A stretch of 64,000 nt of DNA from Acytostelium subglobosum LB1 (GCF_000787575.1 NW_012236531.1:1201396-1265395); one strand, 5' to 3'. Counted from the stretch's first letter, positions 22,551 to 34,210 are shown. The notes: generated by a model from the sequence alone, not told the origin. Made by a program: numbers and translations.

Positions 22551-25500
22551 CTATGACGGTACACTATTGGTAATGATAATCGGCTTATCATCCTTATAGG
22601 AGTAGACGACAAAGAATGGTATCATCTTCCATTTGGACACGTGTACCTTCAGTTGGACAAGTTTGTCACGAGATGCTTTGGGATACTTGGATGCGGGCAC
22701 ATCACTGTCGATGAACTCTTTGACTGTGGCGATGGGCAGGTCGACGGCGACCACCTTGATAGACGATCCCTTGGCCAGGAAGAAGCCCTTGAACATCTTG
22801 CTGATGCACTCCTTGACCGTGCCCTCGATCTTCTTTAGTTTGTTCTTGATGTCTTCGCCACCCTGTATAGTCACATTGATGTTGAGCAGCTCGGTCTGTG
22901 TGTCGACGGCAATGTCGGTGGCTCCGCCACTGGTGCTGATGCCCGACGACTGACCGGCCGGCGCTCCACTCTCCATGATGCGATACTTCTTGGCCTTGAG
23001 GATGAAGTCGACGAGGTCCTTGCGAGAGATGATCGACTCGGTCTTGGTCTCAATGTGGCGGATCTTGATTGAGCCAGTCTGGTATGCGCGCTCCTTCAGT
23101 ATGATGACCCATGTGATGCCATTCTCTTTGCAGTGATGGTAGATCTCTTCGGCAGTGGAGTAGTCGGTCTGCGAGTAGTCAGCCTTGATGTTCATGGACC
23201 ATAGCTGCGTGGCCACTTGTAGCTTCTCTGTCAACATGTTGGAGCCGAGCGAGCTGATGAACACCTCTGTGTCAAACAGGGAGTGCATGCCCTTGGTGCG
23301 CACTAGACGCTGCTCGTACGAGATGACAGAGTTGACAATCTTCTCGGACGCGATCGTCAGGCCAATGCCACATATGTTGCTCATTGTCGCAGGCGGAAGG
23401 AACGAGTGGATCAGCTTGTCGTAGCGCCCACCCGCCATCACTATCTCTTGCTTCTGTGGCTTGGGCTCGTTCGACGCTACGTTGCTACGATCGCTAACAA
23501 CTTGGAACACAATGCCATTGTAGTATTGATAGTTGTGTACCAGACTGAGGTCCAGGTAGAACTTGTGAATGATGTTGATGGCCTGGAGGTTGCGCGCCAA
23601 CATGCGCAAGTCGGTCAGTCCGACCAGTGCCTCCTTCTTGCCCACGAGTAAACTTTCGAGCTGGCCGATGCACGTCATCATCTCGCCAGTCTGCTTGAGG
23701 TAGACGGACAGACGATTGACGCATTGTTGGGTCAGGCCAATGTCGCGCAGCGATGCAACCACCTGTGTCCACGTGTACTTCCAGTGCAGGGTCGCAATGG
23801 CCATGTATACCTGCTCGTGATGTCGTCGCTCGACGCCACACACCTCCAGCACGCCATCCAGTGTGCTATAATGATTGATCTTGATGATGTAGCTGGCGCC
23901 AAGCTCACGCGAGAACTCCTCCATGATGTCGACTGCCGTGCGCAGTATCTCTGCATCGCTCACGTGTCGCGTCTTGGGCGAGCCGACAATGTCAAAGTCG
24001 CACTCATACAGCTCCTTTGGACTGAAGCCTGGTGATGCCTCACGGAACACCTTGGCGATTGAGTAACGCTTTGAAAGGGAAATGCCATGCAGGGCGACGT
24101 GCCGCGCCCATGGCACGGTGAGGTCGTAGGGCATGTAGATCACAGTGCCTCCCTCGTCCATGAACTTTGCTGACACCAGGTTGTTGCCCGCTGATCCATC
24201 GCGTGGGAAGAGAAGCGGCGTGTCAATTCGCACGGCACAGCGATTCTTGAAGATCTTGGTGAGTCGCGCAAAGGTCTGCTCGCGCGCCAGCAAGTGCACC
24301 TGTGAGAGTGTGGCGTTGGCCGTGTAGAGGTAGCGCGAGATGATGTGCTCGTCTGTGGACATGCCAAACAGTTTCTCCATCAGGTAGTTGAATAGGGAGA
24401 GTGATGGGTTGGCGATAGCCTTGATAGCCTCCTTGAGGATGTCATCTTCCATTCTCGACGGCAGCAGCTCCGACTCGAGCAACTCCTTTGTCGTGGGCCT
24501 GTTGTTGGGATTGTGTGACACCATGCGACGAATCAGCTGTGATTGATCGGGCTTGAGAGCTTCGAAGCCAGGTGGGAACTTGATTTCATTGCGCAGTTCG
24601 TGAAGTATCTTTGATCGCTCCATCTGTGTTTGGAACGAATGACACATCTCAAACAGGATGATGCCTAGCGAGTAGATGTCCACCTTGACCCCATACTGTT
24701 TGGTATTCTTCAATATCTCTGGACAGCAATAGAATGGTGTTCCAACTCCTCCAGTCATATTATCCTCATTGTCCACTGTTATCTCTGCGAAGATGTTGTT
24801 GTCATTGTCATTGTTGTTGTTATTATTATTGTTGTTATTGTTGATGTCTATGCCCGTTCCAACAGGGTTCTTTGTCGTTCCACTGGTTGCCAGTCCTACA
24901 TTGTTTGATTGAGTGAATGAGTAAGTGATGGTCCCATCCCCGCGATCATGATGCTCCTGAACATGGTACTTTACCAAAGTCACCAATCTTGACGTTCTCA
25001 TCATTGTCAATGAAGATGTTGGCTGGCTTGAGATCACGATGAATGATGCCTTGTGAGTGGATGTGATCTAGACCTTCGACCATCTGTCTAAAGATTCGCC
25101 ATATCTCATCCTCACTCATTCCACCAATGTTGTCAATCAATGTCTTCAAGGTCTTCTTGGAGCAATAGTCCATCTGTATATACAGTGTATGCGTGTTCTT
25201 CTCTTTCTTTGGCGTTCGTAGCAGACTGTTGGATGGACGTGAGAGTATTTTGGACTGGTGTGATGAGAAGTTGTAGTTGGAGGTCGATGCATCTGATGAC
25301 ATGTCGTCATCTCCGTCGTCATCGTCATTGTCGTCGTCATCGTCGTCGCCAAACGATGGATCATCGCTTGCCACATAGCTCATGTCTGTGTTGGCCGTGA
25401 ATGTTGTGTCGTGTGATATCAGTGACCTGCTATGGCTCTGCATCATCCAATCCTCGCTGGCATCTGTCTCCAGATCACCGCTGAGGTCCTCCATCGACGC

Positions 25501-28121
25501 ATCAATGTCCGATGGGAACGACTCTGATCGCTCGATCCACGCCTGGTAGTAACGCACCACATATTGATGATGAAGACGCGACAGGGTAGTGACCTCGCGC
25601 AACAGCTTGTTTGTGAGGGGCTCTGCATGGCTGTCCGATGATACATTCTCTGTCTTGATCTTCTTCACTGCATAATATCGCCCGTCCAACTTATTGCGCG
25701 ACTTGACCACGATGCCAAAGCCACCCTTGCCAATCATCTCGATCTCTTCAAAGTCCGTCCTGTAACGCGAATGATAACGAAAGTCGGCCATGGGCGAGCT
25801 AGTTGCGGGGGGCTGCAGACTCGCGGTTGACGGGGAGAGCGGCGTAATCGGTTCCTTCTTGAGGATGGTCGGTGATGGTGGGTAGATGATGGTGTTGGTC
25901 GTGGGTGGCGGTGACTGGCTGCTGGCCAACACCACACCGCCCGCCGCTGTGTAAGAAGCCTGTGGCGAGGAGGGCGTCGAGTCGCTCAGGTTGGATGTTG
26001 TGCTCGTGTTGAGCGCGTCGCTATTTGTCGATGTTGTTAACGCGGTGTTGTTGTTCGATGAAGAGCTTGTCGTCAGTGTCTGTATCGAAGCGGTTGTGTT
26101 GCGTAGCGTCGTCGTGACCAGATGTGCCAGACTCAATATATTGTTGCTGCTGCTACTGGTAGTACCACTGCTGCTATTGTTGTTGTTGCCGCCACTGCTG
26201 TTGGTCTCCTTGGTCTTGAGCTGTGGTGTTGATGTAGACAGCGAGTGATGCGATGAGATGAAACGATGCTTGAGGATGTGGCCAGCCTCCAGACGCGCCT
26301 TCTCATCGCTGTTGAATATAATGTACAGAAAGTCCTTGGCCAGTGGGGACACGCACTCTGGTAGTGGCGTGCTCTCGAACAACTTAAGGTACTCGTTGGC
26401 CTGAGCGCCGCCACTGCCACCACCACTGCCGCTGCCGCTGCCCATGCTCGAGCCGCTACCTACGCTGCCTGAGCTGCTACTCAGCGGGTTGACCGTTCGA
26501 TGCACGCCAGTGAGCATTTCCAACACGACCAGTCCGAGGTTGTATAGGTCATCTCGCCGTAGCTGTGAGTTGGGCGAGTTGAGCAGCTTCTGAGAGATCC
26601 AAAAGTTGATGTTCTTGGCCGAGTGCCGATCGTGTGAGTCGATGATACGCGTGGTCTTGCCGCCATAGTTTGTGAGCAATAGACGGTTCTTGTCGTCGAC
26701 GAATATGTTCTTGGTCTGGACGTCGCGATGTGGGATGTGCTGTGAATGCAGGTAGACCAGCGCCAGCAACAATTGGTGCGTGTACTTGCGCACGGTGGCC
26801 TCGTCAATCTTGCCCAGTTTATCGATGCGTCGGCGCAATGTCTCGCTCTTTACATATTCCTGGAAGATGTACAATGTGTTGTTCTCGATGGCAGTGCCAA
26901 TGTATCGCACGACGTATGGATTGATGAGGAACTTCATGCATTCGACCTCCTTCTGAATCGAGTATAGTTTGGCCAAGTTCTCGCGCACGTCATTCGTCGA
27001 GTTCTCATTGTCCACAGTGACGACACGACACACCATCGCCTGTGAAGTGTCCAGGTTGGTGCACTCATGGATCGATGGGCCGAGCCGCGCGCCCAGCTTC
27101 CAACGTATCTTTGTGTAGTGATTGGCAGCGGTTTGATCGCTGCCCTCGCTGTCGTCCAAATCTATACTGGGGCTGCGCCACAGTTGCTGCTGTTGCTGGT
27201 GATGATTGTGATGATGATGATGATGATGATGTGGATGATGATCTTCAAAGATGTTGTCATTGCTCTCCAAACCACTTGACGTGCTGCCAAAGAATGTGTC
27301 GAATGTGTCGTATGAACCCTGCGATGAGAGCAAGAGCTTCTTGCCCTCGTTGTCGTAGCGCATGTGAAGGGGCGGCATGCCCATGTGTTGTGACGAGTCG
27401 AGGCCGTATGGCGGCGAGCTCGGCGCCATGTCGTCGGTAGTGTTGAGCGCCGTGTCATCCGATCGCTCAATGAGATTGCCATCGTCGTCGTACTCGCGCT
27501 CAGTGGCATCCTCGTCATCGCTCTCGCCCATCATTGTGACACTCGACTTTACGCCAATGCTGTTGCTGAGCTTCTGTCGCTGGATCATCTCCTCGTGCAG
27601 ACTGACCGTCTCCTTGTTGTAGAGCAACAAGAACTCCTGGATTGCCTGACACAGCTCAAAGATGACGATCTGTCCAATGGTCATCTTCTGCCCCAGCAGT
27701 ATATACAACTCCTCGATCTGCTCGTCAGATAGTCCGCGCACCTTCTCCAACTCAATATTTGGCAATGAGTCTGGATAGTTTGGTGTATAAGTCACTGACA
27801 ATCGCACCGAGCAATAGTTCTGATACTGATTAGTTGGATGAGGTATCAATGTGATCTTGAATCTTTTGCATACTGCATCAGGTGTCAACATCTCAAAGTC
27901 GTCCTATTCAAATGTTCGACCATTCATTGTTAGTTGATCAGTTTGATCAGTTTGAATGAGTGAGTGAGTAGTCATACTCTATATATTGATTGAAGACACA
28001 TCATCTCATCGTTCTGAGCCTCTTCGTTCTTTGGGTTCAGTGTCATTAGGATGGTCGACTTTATCTTTGAAGCTGCTGACGAAGACGATGACGTCGATGA
28101 GCTATTTGATATTGTTGCCAT
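22551..28121 (-). CDS. gcn2: GCN2-type eIF2-alpha kinase (RWD, pseudokinase, kinase, HisRS-like)
   Basis: Three exons, 27978-28121, 24975-27903 and 22551-24895, with introns of 74 and 79 nt; 1805 aa in frame. Domains in order: RWD (about residues 35-150; MCLQSIYRDDFEML crosses the first junction); acidic and His-rich linker; degenerate kinase (about 310-560) with HRDVQTKN but NYGG in place of DFG, hence inactive; Ser/Asn/Gly-rich linker; true kinase (from about 750) with GKGGFG, AVKKIK, a long acidic insert, HRDLKPANIF, DFGLA formed across the second intron, and GTPFYCCPE; then a histidyl-tRNA-synthetase-like region (RIDTPLLFPRDG, FREASPGFSPKE) and a C-terminal ribosome/tRNA-binding part. Such kinases sense uncharged tRNA and phosphorylate eIF2-alpha in starvation. 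Dictyostelium relatives are the Ifk kinases; which paralogue this is cannot be told here. Confidence 0.95.
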
Positions 28122-28401
28122 ATTATCGTGTGGCTATCACTAAGTATATATATATACTACTTCTCAATCACTTATATCAATCCTATCTATCTATATAAAT
28201 CTATGTATCTAAGTATATGTATCTATTTGATCAAGTTGATTGAATGAATGAAAGAATGAATGATGTTGAAGAGGATGACATCATTGCGCGAGGAACTTTC
28301 AAAACAACTCTTTTTTCAAAAGAATGTCTAAAAATGGAAATTTGTCCTTTGATCACGTGATTGATTACACTTTATGGTTTATTGATTGAATGATTAATTA
28401 C

Positions 28402-29655
28402 TTACTGTGTCTTCTTGGTGATCTTTGTTACCTTGGACACACTTGGTACGGCCTTGCCAGACGAAGTGGCTGCTCTGCCACCTCGGCCAAACAATACTTT
28501 GTACACGACGAATGACAGGACCAATGATATTACGATCATGTCAATATGTTGCAACACCATGCATAGTGGCGTGATGCATGTGTGCACCTCTTCAATGTCC
28601 ACCTCGGGCAAATAGTACGTGCCAGTCAGGTTGCCAGGCAGTGGCTTGGGAATGACATGTGACCTGGGCTTGTAGCCCTGCTGCTTAAAGACTCGCACGG
28701 CAACGTCGGGACGATCGGTGATGATGCCCTCGATGCCCAAGCCCAGGATGCGCTCCACGTTGTGATCCTCGTTGATCACCCAGTAATGAATGTGTTTGCC
28801 AAAGAAGTGCGCCGTGTCTATGATCTTGCGCTTGTCCAATGAGATGGGGCCACTGATGGGCGGGATCTGGAATGTCTCAAAGTTGTCCATTGGGAACCAG
28901 GTGTAGTAGATCTTGGCCAGATAGAACTGTGACAGCAGCACGAAGCGTGTGACGTCCTTCTCGCAGGCCGACGTGGTCAGCGGCAGGTCAGTCAGACCCT
29001 TCTCCTGCTGGTACTGTGCAGCCAGCTGACGGATGCGCAGGGTTGGCGCGCAGTAGCGGCAGCCAACGACAACGGTGCGGTGCTGGCGACCAGTCTGTTC
29101 GAACGCACGACGCATCTCTGTCCACAACAAGTCGGCGACACGCTCATCGTCCTCCTTAATCTCGATGTTTATTGAGGTCGTGACGGGCAGCTCGTCAAAC
29201 AGCTGACGGGCCAGCGGGATCCGCAGTCCCTTGCCGCGATAGGGTGTCGTGGTGCCATTGTCGGGCGAGAACATGGCGCCAGCGTCGATGGCCAACACCT
29301 GCGCGAGGGTGCGCTCCTCGATCGTGCCTTCGAGGCCAGTCGTGCGCTTGAGCAGCTTGTCGTGGTAGACGACGAGGCCGTCGTCCGAGGTGGCACGCAC
29401 ATCGCACTCAATAACATCGGCGCCAATGTCGAGCGCAGTGTTGAATGCCAACATCGTGTTCTCTGGCAATAAGTAACGCGAGCCGCGATGTGCCAGTATC
29501 AGTGTCTTGTTGATCGATGCGCCATCCGTGTGGAATGTACGGAATATCGGCTCAAAGTATCTCGTTGTCGTCTGATTGATGTTATATTGATATATAGACA
29601 ATGCTACCACCACCAGCAATACATAAACAAGTAACTTTAATGTGCTGCCGTACAT
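28402..29655 (-). CDS. Membrane-anchored glycerophosphodiester phosphodiesterase
   Basis: Single exon, 417 aa. Residues 8-24 form an N-terminal membrane segment or signal anchor (LVYVLLVVVALSIY). The GDPD domain starts with LAHRGSRYLLPENT, followed by ECDVRATSDDGLVVYHD, matching the HRG...PENT and E.D...T.D...V..HD metal-binding and catalytic signatures. Near residue 300 is HYWVINEDHNVERILGLGIEGIITDRP, the family's usual C-terminal block. A second hydrophobic helix (IDMIVISLVLSFVVY) and a Lys-rich tail end the protein, suggesting two membrane passes. The enzyme hydrolyses glycerophosphodiesters to glycerol-3-phosphate plus an alcohol. No frame problem; start is the first Met directly before the membrane segment. 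Confidence 0.92.
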   Translation of the reverse strand: MYGSTLKLLVYVLLVVVALSIYQYNINQTTTRYFEPIFRTFHTDGASINKTLILAHRGSRYLLPENTMLAFNTALDIGADVIECDVRATSDDGLVVYHDKLLKRTTGLEGTIEERTLAQVLAIDAGAMFSPDNGTTTPYRGKGLRIPLARQLFDELPVTTSINIEIKEDDERVADLLWTEMRRAFEQTGRQHRTVVVGCRYCAPTLRIRQLAAQYQQEKGLTDLPLTTSACEKDVTRFVLLSQFYLAKIYYTWFPMDNFETFQIPPISGPISLDKRKIIDTAHFFGKHIHYWVINEDHNVERILGLGIEGIITDRPDVAVRVFKQQGYKPRSHVIPKPLPGNLTGTYYLPEVDIEEVHTCITPLCMVLQHIDMIVISLVLSFVVYKVLFGRGGRAATSSGKAVPSVSKVTKITKKTQ

Positions 29656-29888
29656 TCTTGCTAACCTGTTTATTTACTCCCTTATTTGATTTGATCGCTT
29701 ATATGTGTATATACGAATATATGAATGAGTGAATGAATGAATGAGTACTGAGCCCAAAGTGTTGTTGAACTTAACATTGTTTGAACACCCCCATAATCTC
29801 AATTTGCCTCATTTTATTTGCTAAATCTGGAACAATCAAGGTTATAAATATGTCAATACCCAATATTGATCGTCCTACGTGAATATGG

Positions 29889-31184
29889 TTATTGCTGTGG
29901 CAACAGTCCTTTGAGTATTAGGAACCAGTCAAGTGAAGGAGTGATTGTTGTGTTATCGTCTGTGAATTTGGATATGATGTGTCCAGCATAGATGTCAGAG
30001 TCGTATTGATGTTCTGGGTCAATTATTTTAACTGGACATGTTGAGAAACCTCGTGGTATGTTCTCAATGTCGATCGCTGGCCATTCGGTTTTGACTTTGT
30101 TACACTCCTCATCATAGAACCACTTGTTATCACCAAGCCATTTACCATCTGATTGAAATGAAATGAATGTTGTGATCCAGCCAGAGAGGAATGAAGGGCC
30201 TGACTCACCCTCTGCATAGTGAACAATCTTGTTCCACCATTTGATATCGGGCTTGCCTTCCACCGACATGATCATGTTGTCCAACACTGGCAACAACATT
30301 GCAAGCCACTTGGACAAGTACTTGGGCTTGGTGTCAAACTCTGCGAATCGTTCAGCGCGCTGTCTAACCTGTTTCCAATCGTCAACAGTGCCCAACATAG
30401 TCACCTTTGGAAGGCCACATTCCAGCTCGCATTCAAAGTTGAAGTACTTCTTCATTGTTGACATCAATGTGCAGGCGCCAACCACACGATCAGTGTCTGT
30501 GGTAGTGGTGAAACCTGGCATGACCCAGTCGCGCAATGAAGCATCCTTGATATTGAGTGCAATCTGGTCAGCGAGCAGTGTCGACATTTGTTCATAAGGC
30601 GCGGTGTACAGACAGCCATCCAATTCTACAACCAAAGTGCGCTTGTCATCGAATGCCACAAACTTTGACCTTAGAGCATCCGAGTGAGCATTGACGTAAA
30701 AGGAGAACTGTGTCATCAATGCCAACCAGATGTCATCGGGTCTGATCACCAAGTGCATGTGTTTACTATACGCCTGGTACGCTGAAAGTACAAATGAGTT
30801 GGTGCCAATATATGATGTTGATGGTGAGTCATGTTCAATACTTGACTTTAGCAACTTGAAAGTAGTATGATTCTTCTTCTGCTTCTTCTTCTTTGACTTC
30901 TTTGTCATGTTCTCCGTCACTGACTGAGTCGTTGTAGTTGTATCTATGTAGCTCAAGTCAACACCTTGGCCAACTACACTCTCATAATCAAAGGATGTTA
31001 CATCATTAGGTGTGGGCGTGACTTTGGAATCTACAACGAACGTTACAGAGGCAACTGATTGCTTGCTGTCCACAACCAAGTCTGATGTTGTTGTTGTGCT
31101 TGTTGTACTTGTACTTGTAGTTGTACTTGTGGTAGTTGTACTCTCTGTTGTCTTCCTTTTACTCATCTTTATCTCTTTGATCAA
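29889..31184 (-). CDS. DUF4419 domain protein, copy 1
   Basis: Single exon, 431 aa. After a Ser/Thr-rich and Lys-rich N-terminus of about 120 residues comes a DUF4419-like domain: SFVLSAYQAYSKHMHLVIRPDDIWLALMTQF is the family's typical opening, with conserved RPDDIWLA. The rest (FNFECELECGLPKVTMLGT, FLSGWITTF, SDIYAGHIISKF) is nearly identical to copy 2 at 32346-33767. Function of the family is unknown. Compared with copy 2 it lacks about 40 residues just before LLKSSIEHD. It is divergently paired with an HspG-type gene across 412 bp, so the two may share heat- or stress-linked control (inference). Confidence 0.88.
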   Translation of the reverse strand: MIKEIKMSKRKTTESTTTTSTTTSTSTTSTTTTSDLVVDSKQSVASVTFVVDSKVTPTPNDVTSFDYESVVGQGVDLSYIDTTTTTQSVTENMTKKSKKKKQKKNHTTFKLLKSSIEHDSPSTSYIGTNSFVLSAYQAYSKHMHLVIRPDDIWLALMTQFSFYVNAHSDALRSKFVAFDDKRTLVVELDGCLYTAPYEQMSTLLADQIALNIKDASLRDWVMPGFTTTTDTDRVVGACTLMSTMKKYFNFECELECGLPKVTMLGTVDDWKQVRQRAERFAEFDTKPKYLSKWLAMLLPVLDNMIMSVEGKPDIKWWNKIVHYAEGESGPSFLSGWITTFISFQSDGKWLGDNKWFYDEECNKVKTEWPAIDIENIPRGFSTCPVKIIDPEHQYDSDIYAGHIISKFTDDNTTITPSLDWFLILKGLLPQQ

Positions 31185-31596
31185 TTGAATGAATTACAAT
31201 GAATTATGATTGTTTAAGACATCACTTTTCCTGTCCAAGACCCCGACCATATCGGACCTTTTACCGAAATGAGGGCTTGTCCCGAACTTCATCTATATAT
31301 TCTGATTCTTCTCATAAGTATACTCATTCCATCAGATACTTAAGTTTAATATATTAATAGAAATTTTTTTTATTTATTTAGATTGAATTCATGTGATATT
31401 TCGTTTGTATCTCTTTTGAATTTTCATCGAAATTTCATTTAGATTTCACAATTTAAAAATTTTTTCTGGTGATTAGTTGACCTCCAGGAAACTATATAAA
31501 GTCCTCCAGGGAGAGTTTATTATATTATATTATCAATCAAATAATTATTCAATCGATAAGATACTATTTATATTATACTTATAATTACAATCAACC
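31185..31596. promoter_or_regulatory. Shared bidirectional promoter, DUF4419 copy 1 / HspG-type gene
   Basis: 412-bp region between divergent start codons. Contains the heat-shock-element-like cluster at 31418-31436 and TATATAAA at 31493-31500, about 100 bp before the hsp start codon. Much of this sequence is conserved in the duplicate region 33768-34210. Confidence 0.55.
31418..31436 (+). promoter_or_regulatory. Heat-shock-element-like site, copy 1
   Basis: GAA-TT-TTC, three bases, GAA-AT-TTC: two head-to-head nGAAnnTTCn units, the binding pattern of heat-shock factor, separated by one base more than the ideal array. It lies 161 bp before the hsp start codon and is conserved in the duplicate. 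Confidence 0.5.
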
Positions 31597-32208
31597 ATGC
31601 TATCATTTTATTCACCAATATTCTCAGACTCATTCACCAACAACAATGTCTGCCCTACATCATCATTTGGATCATTCAGACAATTATCTAAACAATTTGA
31701 TCAGTTGACCAAAGCATCTTCAATATGGTCACCAAAGGTTGATGTCAATCTCGATCAATCATCTTTGACAATCACTGCAGAGTTACCAGGTCTAAAGAAG
31801 GATGACATCAATATTGATATCAAGAACAATGTGCTCACACTAACCGGTACCAAATCAGAGAAGAAGATTAAAGATAAAGTCGTCTCTCAATCAGTCAAAG
31901 ACACACCAATCAATGAGTCTATTCAATCAAACGAGGACAAGCCATCATTGGAAGAAGCAGAGTTCACTGATATCCAAGAGACTCAAGAAAAGGTGACTCA
32001 GACACCAGTTGAAACAAAGACTACTGCTCCAGAGACCAAGTCATCTTCATCCAAACATTCAGAGATTTTCTATGGAAGATTTGAGCGATCATTCAAACTT
32101 CCAAGAGATGTTGACATCCAGTCTGGCGAGGCTCATCATGAAGATGGTGTTCTGACAATCAAGTTCATCAGGAAGCAGCCACAATCACTCAAGGTTCAAA
32201 TCCAGTAA
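31597..32208 (+). CDS. Small heat-shock protein, HspG-type (alpha-crystallin domain with long insert)
   Basis: Single exon, 203 aa. The alpha-crystallin domain starts near residue 49 with VDVNLDQSSLTITAELPGLKK and continues DDINIDIKNNVLTLTGTKSEKK. It is then interrupted by about 65 acidic, Thr/Lys-rich residues, and resumes with FYGRFERSFKLPRDVD and HHEDGVLTIKFIRK. This split-domain arrangement is the mark of the Dictyostelium HspG family. These are ATP-independent chaperones that bind unfolding proteins. The upstream region has a heat-shock-like element and TATA box. The tail ends LKVQIQ without the usual IXI motif. A truncated second copy lies at 34211-34514. Confidence 0.92.
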   Translation: MLSFYSPIFSDSFTNNNVCPTSSFGSFRQLSKQFDQLTKASSIWSPKVDVNLDQSSLTITAELPGLKKDDINIDIKNNVLTLTGTKSEKKIKDKVVSQSVKDTPINESIQSNEDKPSLEEAEFTDIQETQEKVTQTPVETKTTAPETKSSSSKHSEIFYGRFERSFKLPRDVDIQSGEAHHEDGVLTIKFIRKQPQSLKVQIQ

Positions 32209-32345
32209 GATATATTCTCTACCTCTTGATGTAAATAAATAAGATAATATATTTCAATGATTGATTGATAGTTCCAGTTGACTGAGCGAAGGATTATTTG
32301 ATTGAAAGATTGATTTATTATTTATTAATCATCAAATCAATGTGG

Positions 32346-33767
32346 CTATTGCTGTGGCGACAGTCCTTTGAGTATAAGGAACCAGTCAAGTGAAGGAGTG
32401 ATTGTTGTGTTATCGTCTGTGAATTTGGATATGATGTGTCCAGCATAGATGTCAGAGTCGTATTGATGTTCTGGGTCAATTATTTTAACTGGACATGTTG
32501 AGAAACCTCTTGGTATGTTGTCAATGTCGATCGCTGGCCATTCAGTTTTGACTTTAATACACTCATCATCTTCATCATCGTAGTACGACTTGTTATCACC
32601 AAGCCATTTACCATCTGATTGAAATGAAATGAATGTTGTGATCCAGCCAGAGAGGAATGAAGTTCCCGAGCCACCATCTGCATAGTGAACAATCTTGTTC
32701 CACCATTTGATATCGGGATTTCCCTCCACCGACATGATCATGTTGTCCAACACTGGCAGCAGCATCTCAAGCCACTTGGCCATGTATTTGCGCTTGGTGT
32801 CAAACTCTGCGAATCGTTCAGCACGTTGTCTAACCTGTCTCCAATCATCAACAGTGCCCAACATAGTCACCTTTGGAAGGCCACATTCCAGCTCGCATTC
32901 AAAGTTGAAGTACTTCTTCATTGTTGACATCAATGTGCAGGCGCCAACAACACGATCAGTGTCCGTGGTAGTGGTGAAACCTGGCACGACCCAGTCGCGC
33001 AACGAAGCATCCTTGATATTGAGTGCAATCTGGTCAACAAACAGTGTCGACATTTGTTCATAGGGCGCAGTGTACAGACTTCCAGGCAACCTAACAACCA
33101 ATGTGCGCTTGTCATCGAATGCCACGAACTTTGACCTGAGTTCCTCCGACCGGCGATCGACGTAGAAGGAGAACTGTGTCATCAATGCCAACCAGATGTC
33201 ATCGGGTCTGATCATCAAGTGCATGTGATTACTATAAGCCTGATAAGCTGCCAATACAAATGAGTTGGTGCCAATATATGATGTTGATGGTGAGTCATGT
33301 TCAATACTCGACTTGAGCAACTTGACACAATCATCCGACAAAGTCTTTGTTGTCGCAGGTGGACTGTAATATTGAAAGGAATCAAGGTACGGGTACGAAG
33401 TATCCGTGTCAAACTCCAGCAAGTCATCATCGTTAACAAGATGGACACCATCATTCTTGGAACTACTCTCCTCATTCTTCCTCTGCTTCTTCTTTGACTC
33501 GGTCTCTGTCGCTGTTGCTGTTGTTGTAGTCGTAGTTGAAGTTGTAGTTGTGTTGCTCAAGTCAACATCCTGGCCGACTACACTAGCATAATCAAAGGAT
33601 GTTACATTATTATATGTGGGCTTGACTTTGGAATCAACAACAAATGTGATTGATGGAACTGATGGCTTGTGGCTGTCCACAACCAAATCCTCCGGTGTCG
33701 TTGTATTTATAGTTGTAGTTGTACTTGTTGTAGTAGTACTATCCTCTGTAGTCTTTCTTTTATTCAT
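32346..33767 (-). CDS. DUF4419 domain protein, copy 2
   Basis: Single exon, 473 aa, tandem duplicate of 29889-31184. Same Ser/Thr-rich N-terminus, then an extra stretch of about 40 residues (NDDDLLEFDTDTSYPYL...) absent from copy 1, then the conserved core with RPDDIWLALMTQFSFYV and FNFECELECGLPK. The frame is intact, and most differences from copy 1 are conservative (for example DNKSYYDDEDDE versus DNKWFYDEE), which suggests both copies are under selection. Divergent partner is the truncated hsp copy. The biochemical role of DUF4419 is unknown. Confidence 0.88.
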   Translation of the reverse strand: MNKRKTTEDSTTTTSTTTTINTTTPEDLVVDSHKPSVPSITFVVDSKVKPTYNNVTSFDYASVVGQDVDLSNTTTTSTTTTTTATATETESKKKQRKNEESSSKNDGVHLVNDDDLLEFDTDTSYPYLDSFQYYSPPATTKTLSDDCVKLLKSSIEHDSPSTSYIGTNSFVLAAYQAYSNHMHLMIRPDDIWLALMTQFSFYVDRRSEELRSKFVAFDDKRTLVVRLPGSLYTAPYEQMSTLFVDQIALNIKDASLRDWVVPGFTTTTDTDRVVGACTLMSTMKKYFNFECELECGLPKVTMLGTVDDWRQVRQRAERFAEFDTKRKYMAKWLEMLLPVLDNMIMSVEGNPDIKWWNKIVHYADGGSGTSFLSGWITTFISFQSDGKWLGDNKSYYDDEDDECIKVKTEWPAIDIDNIPRGFSTCPVKIIDPEHQYDSDIYAGHIISKFTDDNTTITPSLDWFLILKGLSPQQ

Positions 33768-34210
33768 CCCTATATCTCTATATGATTGAACGATTTAATG
33801 GATGAATTAATCATTGGATTTTGGGACTTCAAATAATCATTCATTTTGGACGGATCTAACCAACAGGAGGGCACTTTGTTTGATGAACTTCATCAACCTG
33901 ATCATAATTCAAATTTTTCTTATGTGATAACATATACATCATAGAGTAATTATTATTATTCCAAGGAATACCATATATATACAAGTATATTCAAATGTTA
34001 TTTCGTTAATATATCTTTTGAATTATCATCGAAATTTCATTTAGATTTCACATTTTTAAATATGTCCTTTCCTTGACGGCAGTCCTGGAAACTATTTAAA
34101 GTCTTCCAAAAGTTGAGTTTGTAATATATCATTAACAATCAATCAATAACAATACTACACTAAATAGAGATTATATATATTTCCTATAATTACCAACTAT
34201 TATAAAAACA
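33768..34210. promoter_or_regulatory. Duplicated bidirectional promoter, DUF4419 copy 2 / truncated hsp copy
   Basis: 443 bp, homologous to 31185-31596. The site at 34020-34038 keeps GAA...ATC-GAA-AT-TTC, with one change in the first TTC. The TATA region reads CTATTTAAAG (34092-34101) instead of CTATATAAAG. Confidence 0.5.
34020..34038 (+). promoter_or_regulatory. Heat-shock-element-like site, copy 2
   Basis: Copy of 31418-31436 with GAATTATC in place of GAATTTTC, leaving one intact GAA-AT-TTC unit. Its survival fits continued use by DUF4419 copy 2, or simply a recent duplication. Confidence 0.4.

Larger units (their letters stand above)
29885..32255. repeat. Tandem duplication unit 1: DUF4419 gene plus intact HspG-type gene
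   Basis: About 2.3 kb unit containing a DUF4419 gene (-) and a small heat-shock gene (+) transcribed away from each other. It is repeated with high nucleotide identity at 32341-34560. Identity covers both coding regions, the promoter core with its heat-shock-like element, and the 3' flank (CTACCTCT...ATGTAAATAAATAAGATA). Confidence 0.85.

Noticed and set aside
29786-29798. CCCATAA-like element as promoter of a dictyostelid small RNA
   Set aside because: Downstream sequence lacks recognisable small-RNA ends or motifs; one short match is not enough.
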